64,000 nt of DNA from the NCBI GenBank assembly GCA_036270095.1, contig DATBDE010000076.1, positions 47,867 to 111,866 on the forward strand, given 5' to 3'. The position numbers were made by a program, and so were the translations under genes. Below the pieces are notes generated by a model. That model saw only the letters and a program-made list of their open reading frames with translations, was not told the origin of the DNA and ran no database searches. This DNA comes from DATBDE01 sp036270095. Lineage in GTDB: Bacteria; Actinomycetota; Thermoleophilia; Solirubrobacterales; Solirubrobacteraceae. Positions 57,036 through 64,000 of this stretch are shown piece after piece (the first letter of the stretch is position 1; the number at the start of each line of letters is the position of its first letter).

Positions 57036-57722
57036 ATGGCCCAGCGGCTCATCCGCGACTTCGTCGCCGACCTCATGCGGGTGCTCGAGCTGCCCGACCC
57101 GGTGGTGGAGTTCGGCGCCATGCAGGTCGAGGCCGACCAGGACGGCGACCTGCGCCGGCTGTTCGCCGGCCGGTCCTACGTGGGGACCGATCTGCGCGAG
57201 GGGCCCGGCGTGGACCGGGTCGAGGACCTGCGCGCGCTCTCGTTCGCCGACGGCGAGGTTGGCACGGCGCTGTGCCTGGACACGCTCGAGCACTGCGAGG
57301 ACCCGCCGGCCGCGTGCCGCGAGCTGCGCCGCGTGGTCGCGGACGACGGCGTGTGCGTGATCTCCTCGGTGATGCTGTTCGGGATCCACGGCTATCCGAA
57401 CGACTACTTCCGCTTCACCCCCGAGGGCTTCCGGTCTCTGCTCGCCGGCTTCGACTCCGCCTGGGTGGCGGGGATCGGCAACCCCGGGATCCCGATGCAG
57501 ATCGTCGGCGTGGGGGCCAACGGGCGGGAGGTCGACCTCTCGCTCGACCGGCTGCCGTCGCTTCACCGCGCCCAGCGCGAGTGGGACGCGGCGCGCAACC
57601 GCATCCGCGTCGGCCCGCTGCTCGTGCCGCCCGGCGACCTCGTCCGCACCGTCGCGGAGGAGGTCGTCCGCCTCACGCGGGAGCGGGTGGCCTCCGCGCG
57701 CGCAGCACGACCTGGAAGGTGA
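57036..57722 (+). CDS. Methyltransf_11-type methyltransferase
   Basis: The 228-residue protein has DPVVEFGAMQVEADQDGDLRRLF, YVGTDLREGPGVDRVEDLRALSFADGEVGTALCLDTLEHCEDPPAACRELRRVV and YPNDYFRFTPEGFRSLLAGF, features of short glycan-locus methyltransferases that lack a clear GxGxG loop. A TACCAT hexamer lies 9 nt before the ATG. Its last 50 bp overlap the end of the convergent broken methyltransferase gene. Confidence 0.78.
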   Translation: MAQRLIRDFVADLMRVLELPDPVVEFGAMQVEADQDGDLRRLFAGRSYVGTDLREGPGVDRVEDLRALSFADGEVGTALCLDTLEHCEDPPAACRELRRVVADDGVCVISSVMLFGIHGYPNDYFRFTPEGFRSLLAGFDSAWVAGIGNPGIPMQIVGVGANGREVDLSLDRLPSLHRAQREWDAARNRIRVGPLLVPPGDLVRTVAEEVVRLTRERVASARAARPGR

Positions 57723-58375
57723 GGAACGGGCGCAGCGGGGTGCGCTCGGCGACGCGACCGACGCGCGCGTCCCAGGGCGAGACCGCGAGGGCCGCAGGCG
57801 GTGGACGCGATGCACGGCCTCCAGCATCAGCCCGGCCTCGGCCATCAGGTCGACGGCGTCGCGGCCGGTGAACCAGCGCAGGTGGGTACGGTCGAAGATG
57901 CCGTCGTGCTGCCGCGGCCAGCGCCCGCGCACGCCGAGCTGCCAGAACGTGTTCCAGTAGCGCACGTTGGGCAGCGAGGCCACGGCGCTGCCGCCCGGCG
58001 CCAGCGTGCCGGCCGCGCGGCGCAGCACGGCGAGCGGCTCGCGCAGGTGCTCGAGCACGTCGGCGGCAACCAGGCAGTCAAACCGGGTCTGACCCCCTTG
58101 TGGCTGGTTGAGGGTTTCGGGCGCGAACGCCTCGAGGTCGGCCTCGACCACCTCGTCGAGGCGCTCGCGGGCCCGGGCCGCGTAGGCGGGTCGACCTCGA
58201 CGCCCACCACGGCGCAGCCCTGCCGTGCCTTCAAGGCCGCGCCCAGCGCGCCCGACGCGCCGCCGAGATCGAGCACCCGGCGGGCGTCGCGCGGCACCAG
58301 CGCCTGAACCTCCGGCCGCGCGTTCTCGTAGGTGCCGATGCGCGCGGCGCGCTCGGCCGCCGTCGCGAGGCTCAC
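57673..58375 (-). pseudogene. Class I methyltransferase with two frameshifts and an in-frame repeat
   Basis: The gene starts with GTG at 58375 (RRVLDLGGASGALGAALKARQGCAVVGVEVDP), continues in a second frame (EADLEAFAPET ... FDCLVAADVLEHLREPLAVL ... THLRWFTGRDAVDLMAEAGLMLEAVHRVHRLRP) and finishes in a third (PLRPFLTFQVVLRARRP). Each shift equals one missing base, near 58185-58191 and 57786-57793. A copy of the GGGTCTGACCC repeat adds about nine residues (NQPQGGQTR) just before FDCLVAADVLEH. The start overlaps the stop of the upstream gene (GTGA). The repaired protein would have about 234 residues. Confidence 0.75.
58085..58114 (+). repeat. GGGTCTGACCC repeat inside a methyltransferase gene
   Basis: GGGTC-T-GACCC (58085-58095) is followed by CCTTGTGGCTGGTTGAGGG. 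It shares TGGTTGAGGGTT with the copy at 21791 and the GGTC(A/T)GACC core with the copy at 9692. It keeps the frame open in the host gene. Confidence 0.55.
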
Positions 58376-59094
58376 GGCCCCTTGCGGGCGTGGTGCACGA
58401 CGTGGGGCACCGACCAGCCCTCGGTCGAGCGCATGCGGAAGCGCCGGTGCCGGCGCACGTCGTCGTAGCCGGCGGTCCACAGCATGCGGCCCCAGGTCCT
58501 GGTCCCCGGCAGCCAGAACACCACCGCCGACTCGCGGTCGGCGCGGTAGCGCGAGACCGGGAAGGGAACGAGCGAGGCCAGGCGGTCGTACTCCTCCGCG
58601 GAGATGAGCAGGCCGCCGGGCTTGGTCAATGCGGCCATGCGCTGCAGCGCCAGCAGCTGGTCGCGCAGGTGGATGAGCACCGAGCCGCAGAAGACGAGGT
58701 CGAACTGCCCGTCGAGCTCCTCCGGTGTGGCGTGGTAGATGGACAGGTTCCGCCGGTCCACGGTCGCGCCCAGCAGCTCGCGGGCCAGCGCGAAGCCCTT
58801 GCCCCGCGGCTCGTCCGGGAACGCCGTGGGCCGGCGCCGCGGCGGCCAGTCGAGGTCGCGCTCGTCGTCGAGGTCGAGCGCCACGACCTCGGCCCCGCGA
58901 CGCTCGAGCTCGAAGGCCCAGAAGCCGTCCCACGTGCCCACCTCGAGGGCGCGCAGCCCGTCCAGCCGCTCGGGGATCCCGTAGGCCGGCACGTAGGGAC
59001 GCAGGTCGAAGATCCCCGGTGTGACCTCCCCGCCCGGAAGCTCGAGCGTGTGGTACCAGGTCTGCTCCCTCGCCCGTTCAAGGAGCTCCACCAC
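58372..59094 (-). CDS. WYHTLEL-family methyltransferase (copy D)
   Basis: This 240-residue protein has EQTWYHTLELPGGEVTPGIFDLRPYVPAYGIP, ALEVGTWDGFWAFELERRGAEVVALDLDDERDLDWPPRRRPTAF, VFCGSVLIHLRDQLLALQRMAALTKPGGLLISAEEYDRLASL. It is the close sister of copy C at 47406 (same order and wording through most of the chain). It starts at GTG 59094, 29 bp from the divergent rfbF gene, and is followed in operon by the broken methyltransferase. Confidence 0.8.
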   Translation of the reverse strand: MVELLERAREQTWYHTLELPGGEVTPGIFDLRPYVPAYGIPERLDGLRALEVGTWDGFWAFELERRGAEVVALDLDDERDLDWPPRRRPTAFPDEPRGKGFALARELLGATVDRRNLSIYHATPEELDGQFDLVFCGSVLIHLRDQLLALQRMAALTKPGGLLISAEEYDRLASLVPFPVSRYRADRESAVVFWLPGTRTWGRMLWTAGYDDVRRHRRFRMRSTEGWSVPHVVHHARKGP

Positions 59095-59123
59095 GGCCGT
59101 GATGTTGCCATGATGCGCGCCGG

Positions 59124-59852
59124 ATGGCGGAGGTTGCAGTCGACACTCCCGTGGTGATCCTGTGCGGCGGGCGGGGAACCCGTCTGCAGGAGCGCACGCA
59201 GTCGATCCCCAAGCCGCTGGTCGAGATCGGCGGCCAGCCGATCGTCTGGCACGTCGTGCAGATCTACGCCGTGCAGGGCCTGCGGCGCTTCGTGCTCGCC
59301 ACCGGCTACAAGCACGAGGCCATGGAGGAGTCGGTGCGCGGGCTGGAGTGGCCCGAGGGCATCGACGTCCAGTGCGTGGACACCGGGCTGGACACGCCGA
59401 CCGGCGGGCGCATCAAGCTGCTCGAGGAGCGCCTGGGCAATACCCCGTTCTTCGCCACCTACGGCGACGGTGTGGCCGACGTGGACCTCGCCTCGCTTTA
59501 CCGCTTCCACCGCGACCACGGCGGGCTGGCCACGATGACCGTCGTGCGGCCGCTGCTGCAGTTCGGCGTCACCGAGCTCGACGGGGACGGCGTGGTCTCC
59601 GGGTTCCACGAGAAGCCGCGCTCCGACCACTGGATCAACGGCGGCTTCTTCTGCTTCGAGCCCGGCGTGTTCGCCTACCTGGATCGCTCCAGCGCGCTCG
59701 AGCGCGAGCCGCTCGAGGGCCTGGCCGCCGACGGCCACCTGCGCGCCTACCGGCACACGGGCTTCTGGGAGTGCATGGACACCTACAAGGACGCGGTCGA
59801 GCTCAATGACCTGTGGGGCGAGGGCCGCGCGCCCTGGAAGCTCTGGGCGTGA
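59124..59852 (+). CDS. rfbF: Glucose-1-phosphate cytidylyltransferase
   Basis: The 242-residue protein has the nucleotidyltransferase start VVILCGGRGTRLQERTQSIPKPLVEIGGQPIVWH, the metal site TYGDGVADVDL, and GFHEKPRSDHWINGGFFCFEPGVF plus the C-terminal ECMDTYKDAVELNDLW typical of RfbF. It makes CDP-glucose from CTP and glucose 1-phosphate, the first step to CDP-dideoxy sugars. It is translated in series with rfbG (GTGA overlap). Confidence 0.93.
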   Translation: MAEVAVDTPVVILCGGRGTRLQERTQSIPKPLVEIGGQPIVWHVVQIYAVQGLRRFVLATGYKHEAMEESVRGLEWPEGIDVQCVDTGLDTPTGGRIKLLEERLGNTPFFATYGDGVADVDLASLYRFHRDHGGLATMTVVRPLLQFGVTELDGDGVVSGFHEKPRSDHWINGGFFCFEPGVFAYLDRSSALEREPLEGLAADGHLRAYRHTGFWECMDTYKDAVELNDLWGEGRAPWKLWA

Positions 59853-60820
59853 GGAAGGCGTTCGTCACTGGGGCCTACGGGCTGCTGGGCGGCTGGCTGT
59901 GCAAGTCGCTGCTGGACGCGGGGGTGCGCGTGGTCGTGCTCAAGCGCGACGAGGTGCCGGTGTCGGCGTTGCAGCTCGAGGGCACCGAGGCGCGCTGCGC
60001 CGTCGTGCACGGCAGCATCACTGACGGCGAGCTCATGGCGCGCGTGCTGACCGAGTACGACGTCGACACCGTCTTCCACCTGGCCGCCCAGACCATCGTC
60101 GGCGCGGCCAACCGCTCGCCGATCTCGACCTTCGAGACCAACGTGCGCGGCACCTGGCTGCTACTCGAGGCGTGCCGCACCGACGGGCGCGTGGAGCGCG
60201 TCGTCGTGGCCGCGTCCGACAAGGCCTACGGGCCCAACGACGCGCTGCCCTACCGCGAGGACTTCGCCCTCCAGCCGCGCTACCCCTACGACGCCTCCAA
60301 GGCCGCCGCCGACCTCATCACCAGGTCGTACTGGCACACCTACGGCCTCCCGGTGGCCATCACCCGCTTCGCGAACCTCTACGGCGGCGGCGACGCCAAC
60401 ACCTCGCGGCTCATCCCCGAGGCCGTCTCGGCCGCGCTGGCCGGGCGCCGTCCGATCATCCGCTCGGACGGCAAGGCCGAGCGCGACTACCTCTACGTCG
60501 AGGACGCCGTGCAGGCCTACCTGGCCATCGCCCGCGCGCTCGACGACGACGGCCGCGCCCGGGGCGAGGCGTTCAACGCCGGTAGCGGCCGGCCGTGGTC
60601 GGTGCGCGAGGTGGTCGAGCTCGTGTGCGAGGCCGCGGGCACACGGGTCGAGCCCGACATCCGCGGCACGGGCACGCCGGCGGGCGAGATCGACCGCCAG
60701 TTCGTGGACGGGACCAAGCTGCGCGAGGTCACCGGCTGGGCGCCGGCGGTCGACCTGCGCGACGGGCTGGTCAAGACCGTGGACTGGTACCGGAGCCACC
60801 CCGAGGCGCTGATCGAGTGA
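59849..60820 (+). CDS. rfbG: CDP-glucose 4,6-dehydratase-like enzyme
   Basis: The 323-residue short-chain dehydrogenase has AFVTGAYGLLGGWLCKSL near 5, HLAAQTIVGAANRSPISTFETNVRGTW, VVVAASDKAYG (SDKAYG is typical of RfbG), YPYDASKAAADLI with the Tyr-x3-Lys, and RFANLYGGGDANTSRLIPE. It should turn CDP-glucose into CDP-4-keto-6-deoxyglucose. No RfbH (3-dehydrase) is in the window, so the final sugar cannot be named. Its stop overlaps the GTG of the GT2 gene at 60817. Confidence 0.88.
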   Translation: MRKAFVTGAYGLLGGWLCKSLLDAGVRVVVLKRDEVPVSALQLEGTEARCAVVHGSITDGELMARVLTEYDVDTVFHLAAQTIVGAANRSPISTFETNVRGTWLLLEACRTDGRVERVVVAASDKAYGPNDALPYREDFALQPRYPYDASKAAADLITRSYWHTYGLPVAITRFANLYGGGDANTSRLIPEAVSAALAGRRPIIRSDGKAERDYLYVEDAVQAYLAIARALDDDGRARGEAFNAGSGRPWSVREVVELVCEAAGTRVEPDIRGTGTPAGEIDRQFVDGTKLREVTGWAPAVDLRDGLVKTVDWYRSHPEALIE

Positions 60821-61845
60821 CGCCCCGGCCGGGGGGGGTCAAGTCTTTCTTTGCAACACCGGACTCCGGTGTTGCAAAGAAAGACTTGACCCCTGACGTT
60901 GCGGTCGTGGTCGCGTCGCACGACCGCCCGCTGCGCCTGCGCTGGCTGCTCAACGCGCTCGAGGACCAAGACCACGATGCCTTCGAGGTCATCGTCGCCC
61001 ACGACTCCGGCGACGAGACCGAGGCGCTGCTGCGCGACCACCCGCTCGCGCGCGCCGGCGTCCTGCGCCACCTGCCTTTCGCCCCCGGGCCCGGCCCCGC
61101 CCCCAAGCGCAACGCGGGCTGGCGCGCCGCGCGCGCGCCGCTGGTGGCCTTCACCGACGACGACTGCCGCCCGCCCCGCGACTGGGTGGCCAACGCCGTG
61201 CGCGCCGCCCGGGCCGCGCCCGGCGCGGTCGTCCAGGGCGCCACCGAGCCCGACCCCGATGAGCGCAACCTGCTCTTCCGCGCCGCCCACGTGCTGACCC
61301 AGCGCGTCGACCCGCCCGACCCCTGGGGCCAGACCTGCAACATCGTCTACCCGCGCGCCCTGCTCGGGCAGCTGGGCGGCTTCGACGAGGCCCTGCCCGT
61401 CGCCGCCGGCGAGGACACCGACCTCGCCCTGCGCGCCCGCGCCGCCGGCGCGCGCCTGGTCGCCGCGCCCGACGTGCGCACCTATCACGCCGTCGACCCG
61501 GTGACCCTGCCCGCGGCGCTGCGCAACGCCTGGCGCTGGCAGCACATGCCCTACGTCGCCGCCCGCCACCCCGAGATCCGCCGCGAGGCGCTCCTGGGTT
61601 TGTTCTGGAAGCCCGAGCACGCGTGGATCCTGCTCGCGCTCGCCGGCCTGGTCGCCGCCCGCCGCTTCCCGCTCGCCGCCCTGCTCGTGCTGCCGTGGGC
61701 GCGGCTGCGCCTGCCGCCCTACGGCGCCTCGCGCCGCGGCCGCCTGCGCGCCGCCGCCGAGTTGCCCGGGCGCGCTGCCGAGGACGTCGTCGGGGTGGCG
61801 GCGCTGGCCCGCGGCAGCCTGCGCCACCGGACCCTGTTCCTCTAG
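60817..61845 (+). CDS. GT2 glycosyltransferase with palindrome-coded N-terminal insert
   Basis: The 342-residue protein begins at a GTG that overlaps the rfbG stop. Residues 7-26 (GVKSFFATP...GVAKKDLTP) are encoded by a perfect 59-bp palindrome and are followed at once by DVAVVVASHDRPLRLRWLLNAL, where the paralog at 48823 has EIAVVVASHDRPLRLRWLLEAL. The rest is a normal GT2: FTDDDCRPPRDWVANAV, TCNIVYPRALLGQLGGFDEALPVAAGEDTDLAL and a C-terminal hydrophobic segment (ILLALAGLVAARRFPLAALLVLPWA). The insert should leave the fold intact because it precedes the first strand. Confidence 0.85.
   Translation: MTPRPGGVKSFFATPDSGVAKKDLTPDVAVVVASHDRPLRLRWLLNALEDQDHDAFEVIVAHDSGDETEALLRDHPLARAGVLRHLPFAPGPGPAPKRNAGWRAARAPLVAFTDDDCRPPRDWVANAVRAARAAPGAVVQGATEPDPDERNLLFRAAHVLTQRVDPPDPWGQTCNIVYPRALLGQLGGFDEALPVAAGEDTDLALRARAAGARLVAAPDVRTYHAVDPVTLPAALRNAWRWQHMPYVAARHPEIRREALLGLFWKPEHAWILLALAGLVAARRFPLAALLVLPWARLRLPPYGASRRGRLRAAAELPGRAAEDVVGVAALARGSLRHRTLFL
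60835..60893 (+). repeat. 59-bp perfect palindrome inside a coding sequence (copy 2)
   Basis: Two 29-nt arms (60835-60863 and 60865-60893) are exact reverse complements around one central C. The left arm starts GGGGTCAAGTCTTTCTTTGC. Either strand, read in this phase, encodes almost the same 20 residues. It has the same phase and nearly the same peptide as the copy at 32696-32754. Confidence 0.9.
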
Positions 61846-61847
61846 CC

Positions 61848-62588
61848 GTGCTCCCCGCAGCGCGCGACCGCATCGCCACCTCGGTCGGCGACGACGACCT
61901 CGTCCTCGACGTGGGCGGCTGGGCCGAGCCGTTCGCGCGCGCGGACTGGGTCATCGACCTCGAGCCCTACGCGACCCGCGGCCTCTACGGCGACCGCGCC
62001 GCCGCGAGCGCCGAGCGCTTCACCGCCGACACCTGGGTCGTGCGCGACATCTGCGATCGCGAGCCCTGGCCGTTTCACGACGGCCAGTTCGCGTTCGCGA
62101 TCTGCGCGCACACGCTCGAGGACGTGCGCGACCCGGTCTGGGTCTGCGCCGAGCTGCAGCGCGTCGCACGGGCGGGCTACGTCGAGGTGCCCTCGCGGCT
62201 GGAGGAGCAGGCGCTCGGCGTCCAGGGCCCGTGGGTGGGTTGGTCGCACCACCGCTGGCTCATCGACGTGGAGGACGGCGGCCTGGCCTTCGCCCCGAAG
62301 TCGCAGCTGCTCGACCACCGCGCGGCCGACCGCTTCCCCGTCGGGTTCCACGCCACCCTGACCCCGGAGCAGCGCGTGACGGCGCTGTGGTGGGAGGGCG
62401 CGCTGCCCGCCCGCGAGCGCTTCTTCGCCGACCCGGCCGCCTACGACGCCTACCTGCGCGGCTTCGTCGCGGCCCACCGGCCCCGCCGCATCCGCGCCCG
62501 CCCCTGGGTCGCCGCGCACCGTCGGCTGGCCCGCGAACGCTGGAACCTGCGCCGTCGCCTCGATTTTCATAGAAGATGGCGCACGTAG
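61848..62588 (+). CDS. Class I SAM-dependent methyltransferase
   Basis: The 246-residue protein has LVLDVGGWAEPFARADWVIDLEPYATRG near 18 in place of a standard GxGxG loop, then WVVRDICDREPWPFHDGQFAFAICAHTLEDVRDPVWVCAELQRVARAGYVEVPSRLEEQ. A C-terminal WWEGALPARERFF region follows. These features match a family of methyltransferases found near glycosyltransferases. The GTG start is 2 bp after the GT2 stop. The acceptor is unknown. Confidence 0.75.
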   Translation: MLPAARDRIATSVGDDDLVLDVGGWAEPFARADWVIDLEPYATRGLYGDRAAASAERFTADTWVVRDICDREPWPFHDGQFAFAICAHTLEDVRDPVWVCAELQRVARAGYVEVPSRLEEQALGVQGPWVGWSHHRWLIDVEDGGLAFAPKSQLLDHRAADRFPVGFHATLTPEQRVTALWWEGALPARERFFADPAAYDAYLRGFVAAHRPRRIRARPWVAAHRRLARERWNLRRRLDFHRRWRT

Positions 62589-63740
62589 ATGCGGGCGCCC
62601 ACGGCAGGGGGACCGGGCGCCGAGGTCACGCAGGCCGGAGAGCTGCGCTCGGCGCGGATCGAGTCGCTGCGAGCGATCGCCGCGCTCGGCGTGCTGCTCG
62701 GGCACGAGTTCGTGGTCGCGCGCGGGCTGCGCTTCGACAGCTACCTCGACCGCGTGGTCCTCGGCGGCGGCTTCGGCGTCGACCTGTTCTTCGCGCTGAC
62801 CGGCTACCTGCTGTTCTGGCCCTTCGCACGCCGCCTGTTCGGGGACGGGCCGCGGGTCGACCTGCGCCGCTACGCGCTCAACCGCGCGCTGCGCATCCTG
62901 CCGCTGTACTACGTCGTGGTCGTCGTCGCACTCGTGCTGCAGGAGGGCGGGGGCACGCTCGGGCAGTGGGGACGCTTCCTCACCTTCACCGAGGGCTTCT
63001 CGAACGCCACCCTGCTGCGGGTCGACGGCGTGGTGTGGTCGCTCGTCGTCGAGCTCCACTTCTACGTCCTGCTCGCCTTCCTGGCCTGGGGCCTGGCTCG
63101 GCTGGCGGGCGGGTCGGTGGCGCGCGCGGCGCTACTGCTGCTCGCGCTCGGCGCCGCGTCGCTGCTCGTGCAGGCGGCGTTCGTGGGCTTCGGCACGCCG
63201 CGCGACCCGATCCTCGCCTACGCGCTGCCGGCCCGCTTCTTCTTCTTCGTGCCCGGGATGCTGCTGGCCCTGCTGCGGCTGTGGCCCCCGCAGCGGCTGC
63301 CGCGCGCCGACCTCTGGCTGCTCGGCGCCGCCGCGCTGTGGCTGGTCGTGTTCCGCGACTACCGGTGGGCGCCGCTGGCCGTGCTGCCGTGCTTCCTCAT
63401 GGTCGGCGCCGCCGTGCTTCCGCCGCGCCCCGGCCCGCTCGTGCGCGCCCTCGAGTGGCGCCCGCTCGCGCTCGTCGGCGTGGCCTCGTACTCGCTGTAC
63501 CTGTGGCATGTGCCGATCCTCGACGCCCTCGGCGGCCCGTACCTGAAGCAGGTGCTGGTGGGGACGCCGGCGTGCCTGGCCGTCGCCTTCGTGTCCTACC
63601 GGCTGGTCGAGGCGCCGTTCCTGCGCCAGCGCAAGCGCTGGGAAGGAGGACCGCGCCGGATCACGGCCGAGCCTCCGCCTGGGTGGCGGGAAGAATCCCG
63701 CCCGACGGAAGCCGCGGGGTCCCCCGTGGCCCCGGCCTGA
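62589..63740 (+). CDS. Acyltransferase family 3 membrane protein (OafA-like)
   Basis: The 383-residue protein has about ten membrane helices and the family motifs ARIESLRAIAALGVLLGHEFV (the catalytic His) near 22-42, GVDLFFALTGYLLFWPFARRLF near 58-79, LRRYALNRALRILPLYYVVVV, and WSLVVELHFYVLLAFLAW. It should acetylate hydroxyls of the surface glycan. The ATG follows the methyltransferase stop with no gap. The last 80 bp overlap the convergent lipoprotein gene. Confidence 0.87.
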   Translation: MRAPTAGGPGAEVTQAGELRSARIESLRAIAALGVLLGHEFVVARGLRFDSYLDRVVLGGGFGVDLFFALTGYLLFWPFARRLFGDGPRVDLRRYALNRALRILPLYYVVVVVALVLQEGGGTLGQWGRFLTFTEGFSNATLLRVDGVVWSLVVELHFYVLLAFLAWGLARLAGGSVARAALLLLALGAASLLVQAAFVGFGTPRDPILAYALPARFFFFVPGMLLALLRLWPPQRLPRADLWLLGAAALWLVVFRDYRWAPLAVLPCFLMVGAAVLPPRPGPLVRALEWRPLALVGVASYSLYLWHVPILDALGGPYLKQVLVGTPACLAVAFVSYRLVEAPFLRQRKRWEGGPRRITAEPPPGWREESRPTEAAGSPVAPA

Positions 63741-64000
63741 GCACCACACGGTCGTGCGTGAACACCGTGCGGGTGGCGGTGGAGAGCGGCCACGCCGATC
63801 CGTCCACCGCCATGCGCACCTGCACGACGCGCGCGCCGCCGGCCGCGCCCTCCGGCGCGACGCCCTTGACCGTGCCCACGCGGCGCGAGCCCACGACCAC
63901 CTGCTCGTCGGTATGGGCGACCGACGTCGTGCCGATCACGTCGGCGCGCAGGGTGTAGGGCTCGTCGCGCCCGCCGCAGCCCGCGAGCCCGAGCGCAGCC
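63661..64000 (-). CDS. Lipoprotein with MlaD/Mce-like domain, N-terminus missing
   Basis: The frame is open to the window edge. The visible part starts AALGLAGCGGRDEP, a lipobox with the lipidated Cys (LAGC), followed by YTLRADVIGTTSVAHTDEQVVVGSRRVGTVKGVAPEG and VRMAVDGSAWPLSTATRTVFTHDRVVLRPGP, which resembles the strand pattern of Mce/MlaD lipid-transport proteins. It is about 110 residues as seen. The family call is weak; export as a lipoprotein is better supported. Confidence 0.55.
   Translation of the reverse strand, partial: AALGLAGCGGRDEPYTLRADVIGTTSVAHTDEQVVVGSRRVGTVKGVAPEGAAGGARVVQVRMAVDGSAWPLSTATRTVFTHDRVVLRPGPRGTPRLPSGGILPATQAEARP

Noticed and set aside
60835..60893. The 59-bp palindrome as a transcription terminator between rfbG and the GT2 gene
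   Set aside because: The GT2 reading frame begins before it (GTG overlapping the rfbG stop), runs through it without a stop, and there is no T-run. A sister copy lies deep inside another coding region.
19484..64000. Prophage or defence island in the accessory half of the window
   Set aside because: No integrase, capsid, nuclease, toxin-antitoxin or restriction genes are seen. The genes are glycan synthesis and methylation enzymes, and the methyltransferases are small-molecule types, not DNA methylases.
1..64000. CRISPR arrays, tRNA or rRNA genes, insertion sequences
   Set aside because: I looked for regularly spaced repeats, cloverleaf-like sequence with CCA ends and transposase motifs on both strands and found none I could support by eye.

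Overview
The window is very GC-rich DNA with dense, mostly overlapping genes, Tat-type and lipoprotein exports, PdxS/PdxT vitamin B6 synthesis, split proline catabolism genes, a CYP125/142-like P450 and many GTG starts. This fits a soil actinobacterium. My best guess is class Thermoleophilia (Solirubrobacterales), inferred from gene style only. I see no rRNA, tRNA, CRISPR, transposase or phage genes.

Region 1 (1-19.3 kb) is general metabolism: an ArsR-like regulator fragment, exonuclease III, two secreted beta-propeller proteins, a HAD phosphatase, a sugar-oxidation operon (glucose dehydrogenase, GH15 glucosidase, cupin), a PQQ-type sugar dehydrogenase, RfbC, an RpiR regulator, a GNAT acetyltransferase, pdxST, a nitrilase, a Tat-exported phospholipase C-like enzyme, a P450 with an internally deleted alcohol dehydrogenase, and the proline dehydrogenase/P5C dehydrogenase pair.

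Region 2 (19.4-64 kb) is a large surface-glycan locus. It holds cytoplasmic glycosyltransferases (GT2 and GT4), two paralogous Wzx-type flippases (one broken), a polyprenyl-phosphate glycosyltransferase with partner membrane glycosyltransferases, sugar-nucleotide enzymes (epimerase, phosphomannomutase, RfbF, RfbG, an RpiB-like isomerase), a DrrAB-like ABC exporter, O-acyltransferases and more than a dozen methyltransferases. Four methyltransferases belong to one WYHTLEL family. The likely product is a heavily methylated and acetylated exported polysaccharide or glycolipid.

Three patterns cut across genes. (a) A 59-bp palindrome lies in frame inside two glycan genes and encodes nearly the same 20-residue peptide each time; a paralog of one host gene lacks it. 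A second palindromic repeat family occurs at three sites, one of them in a coding region. (b) At least sixteen operon-leading start codons have a TAnnnT (once TATAAC) hexamer 6-8 nt upstream, as expected for leaderless transcripts. (c) Several genes are broken: two by in-frame TAG codons, and a cluster at 52.5-58.3 kb mostly by single-base deletions. This is either real decay or sequence error.
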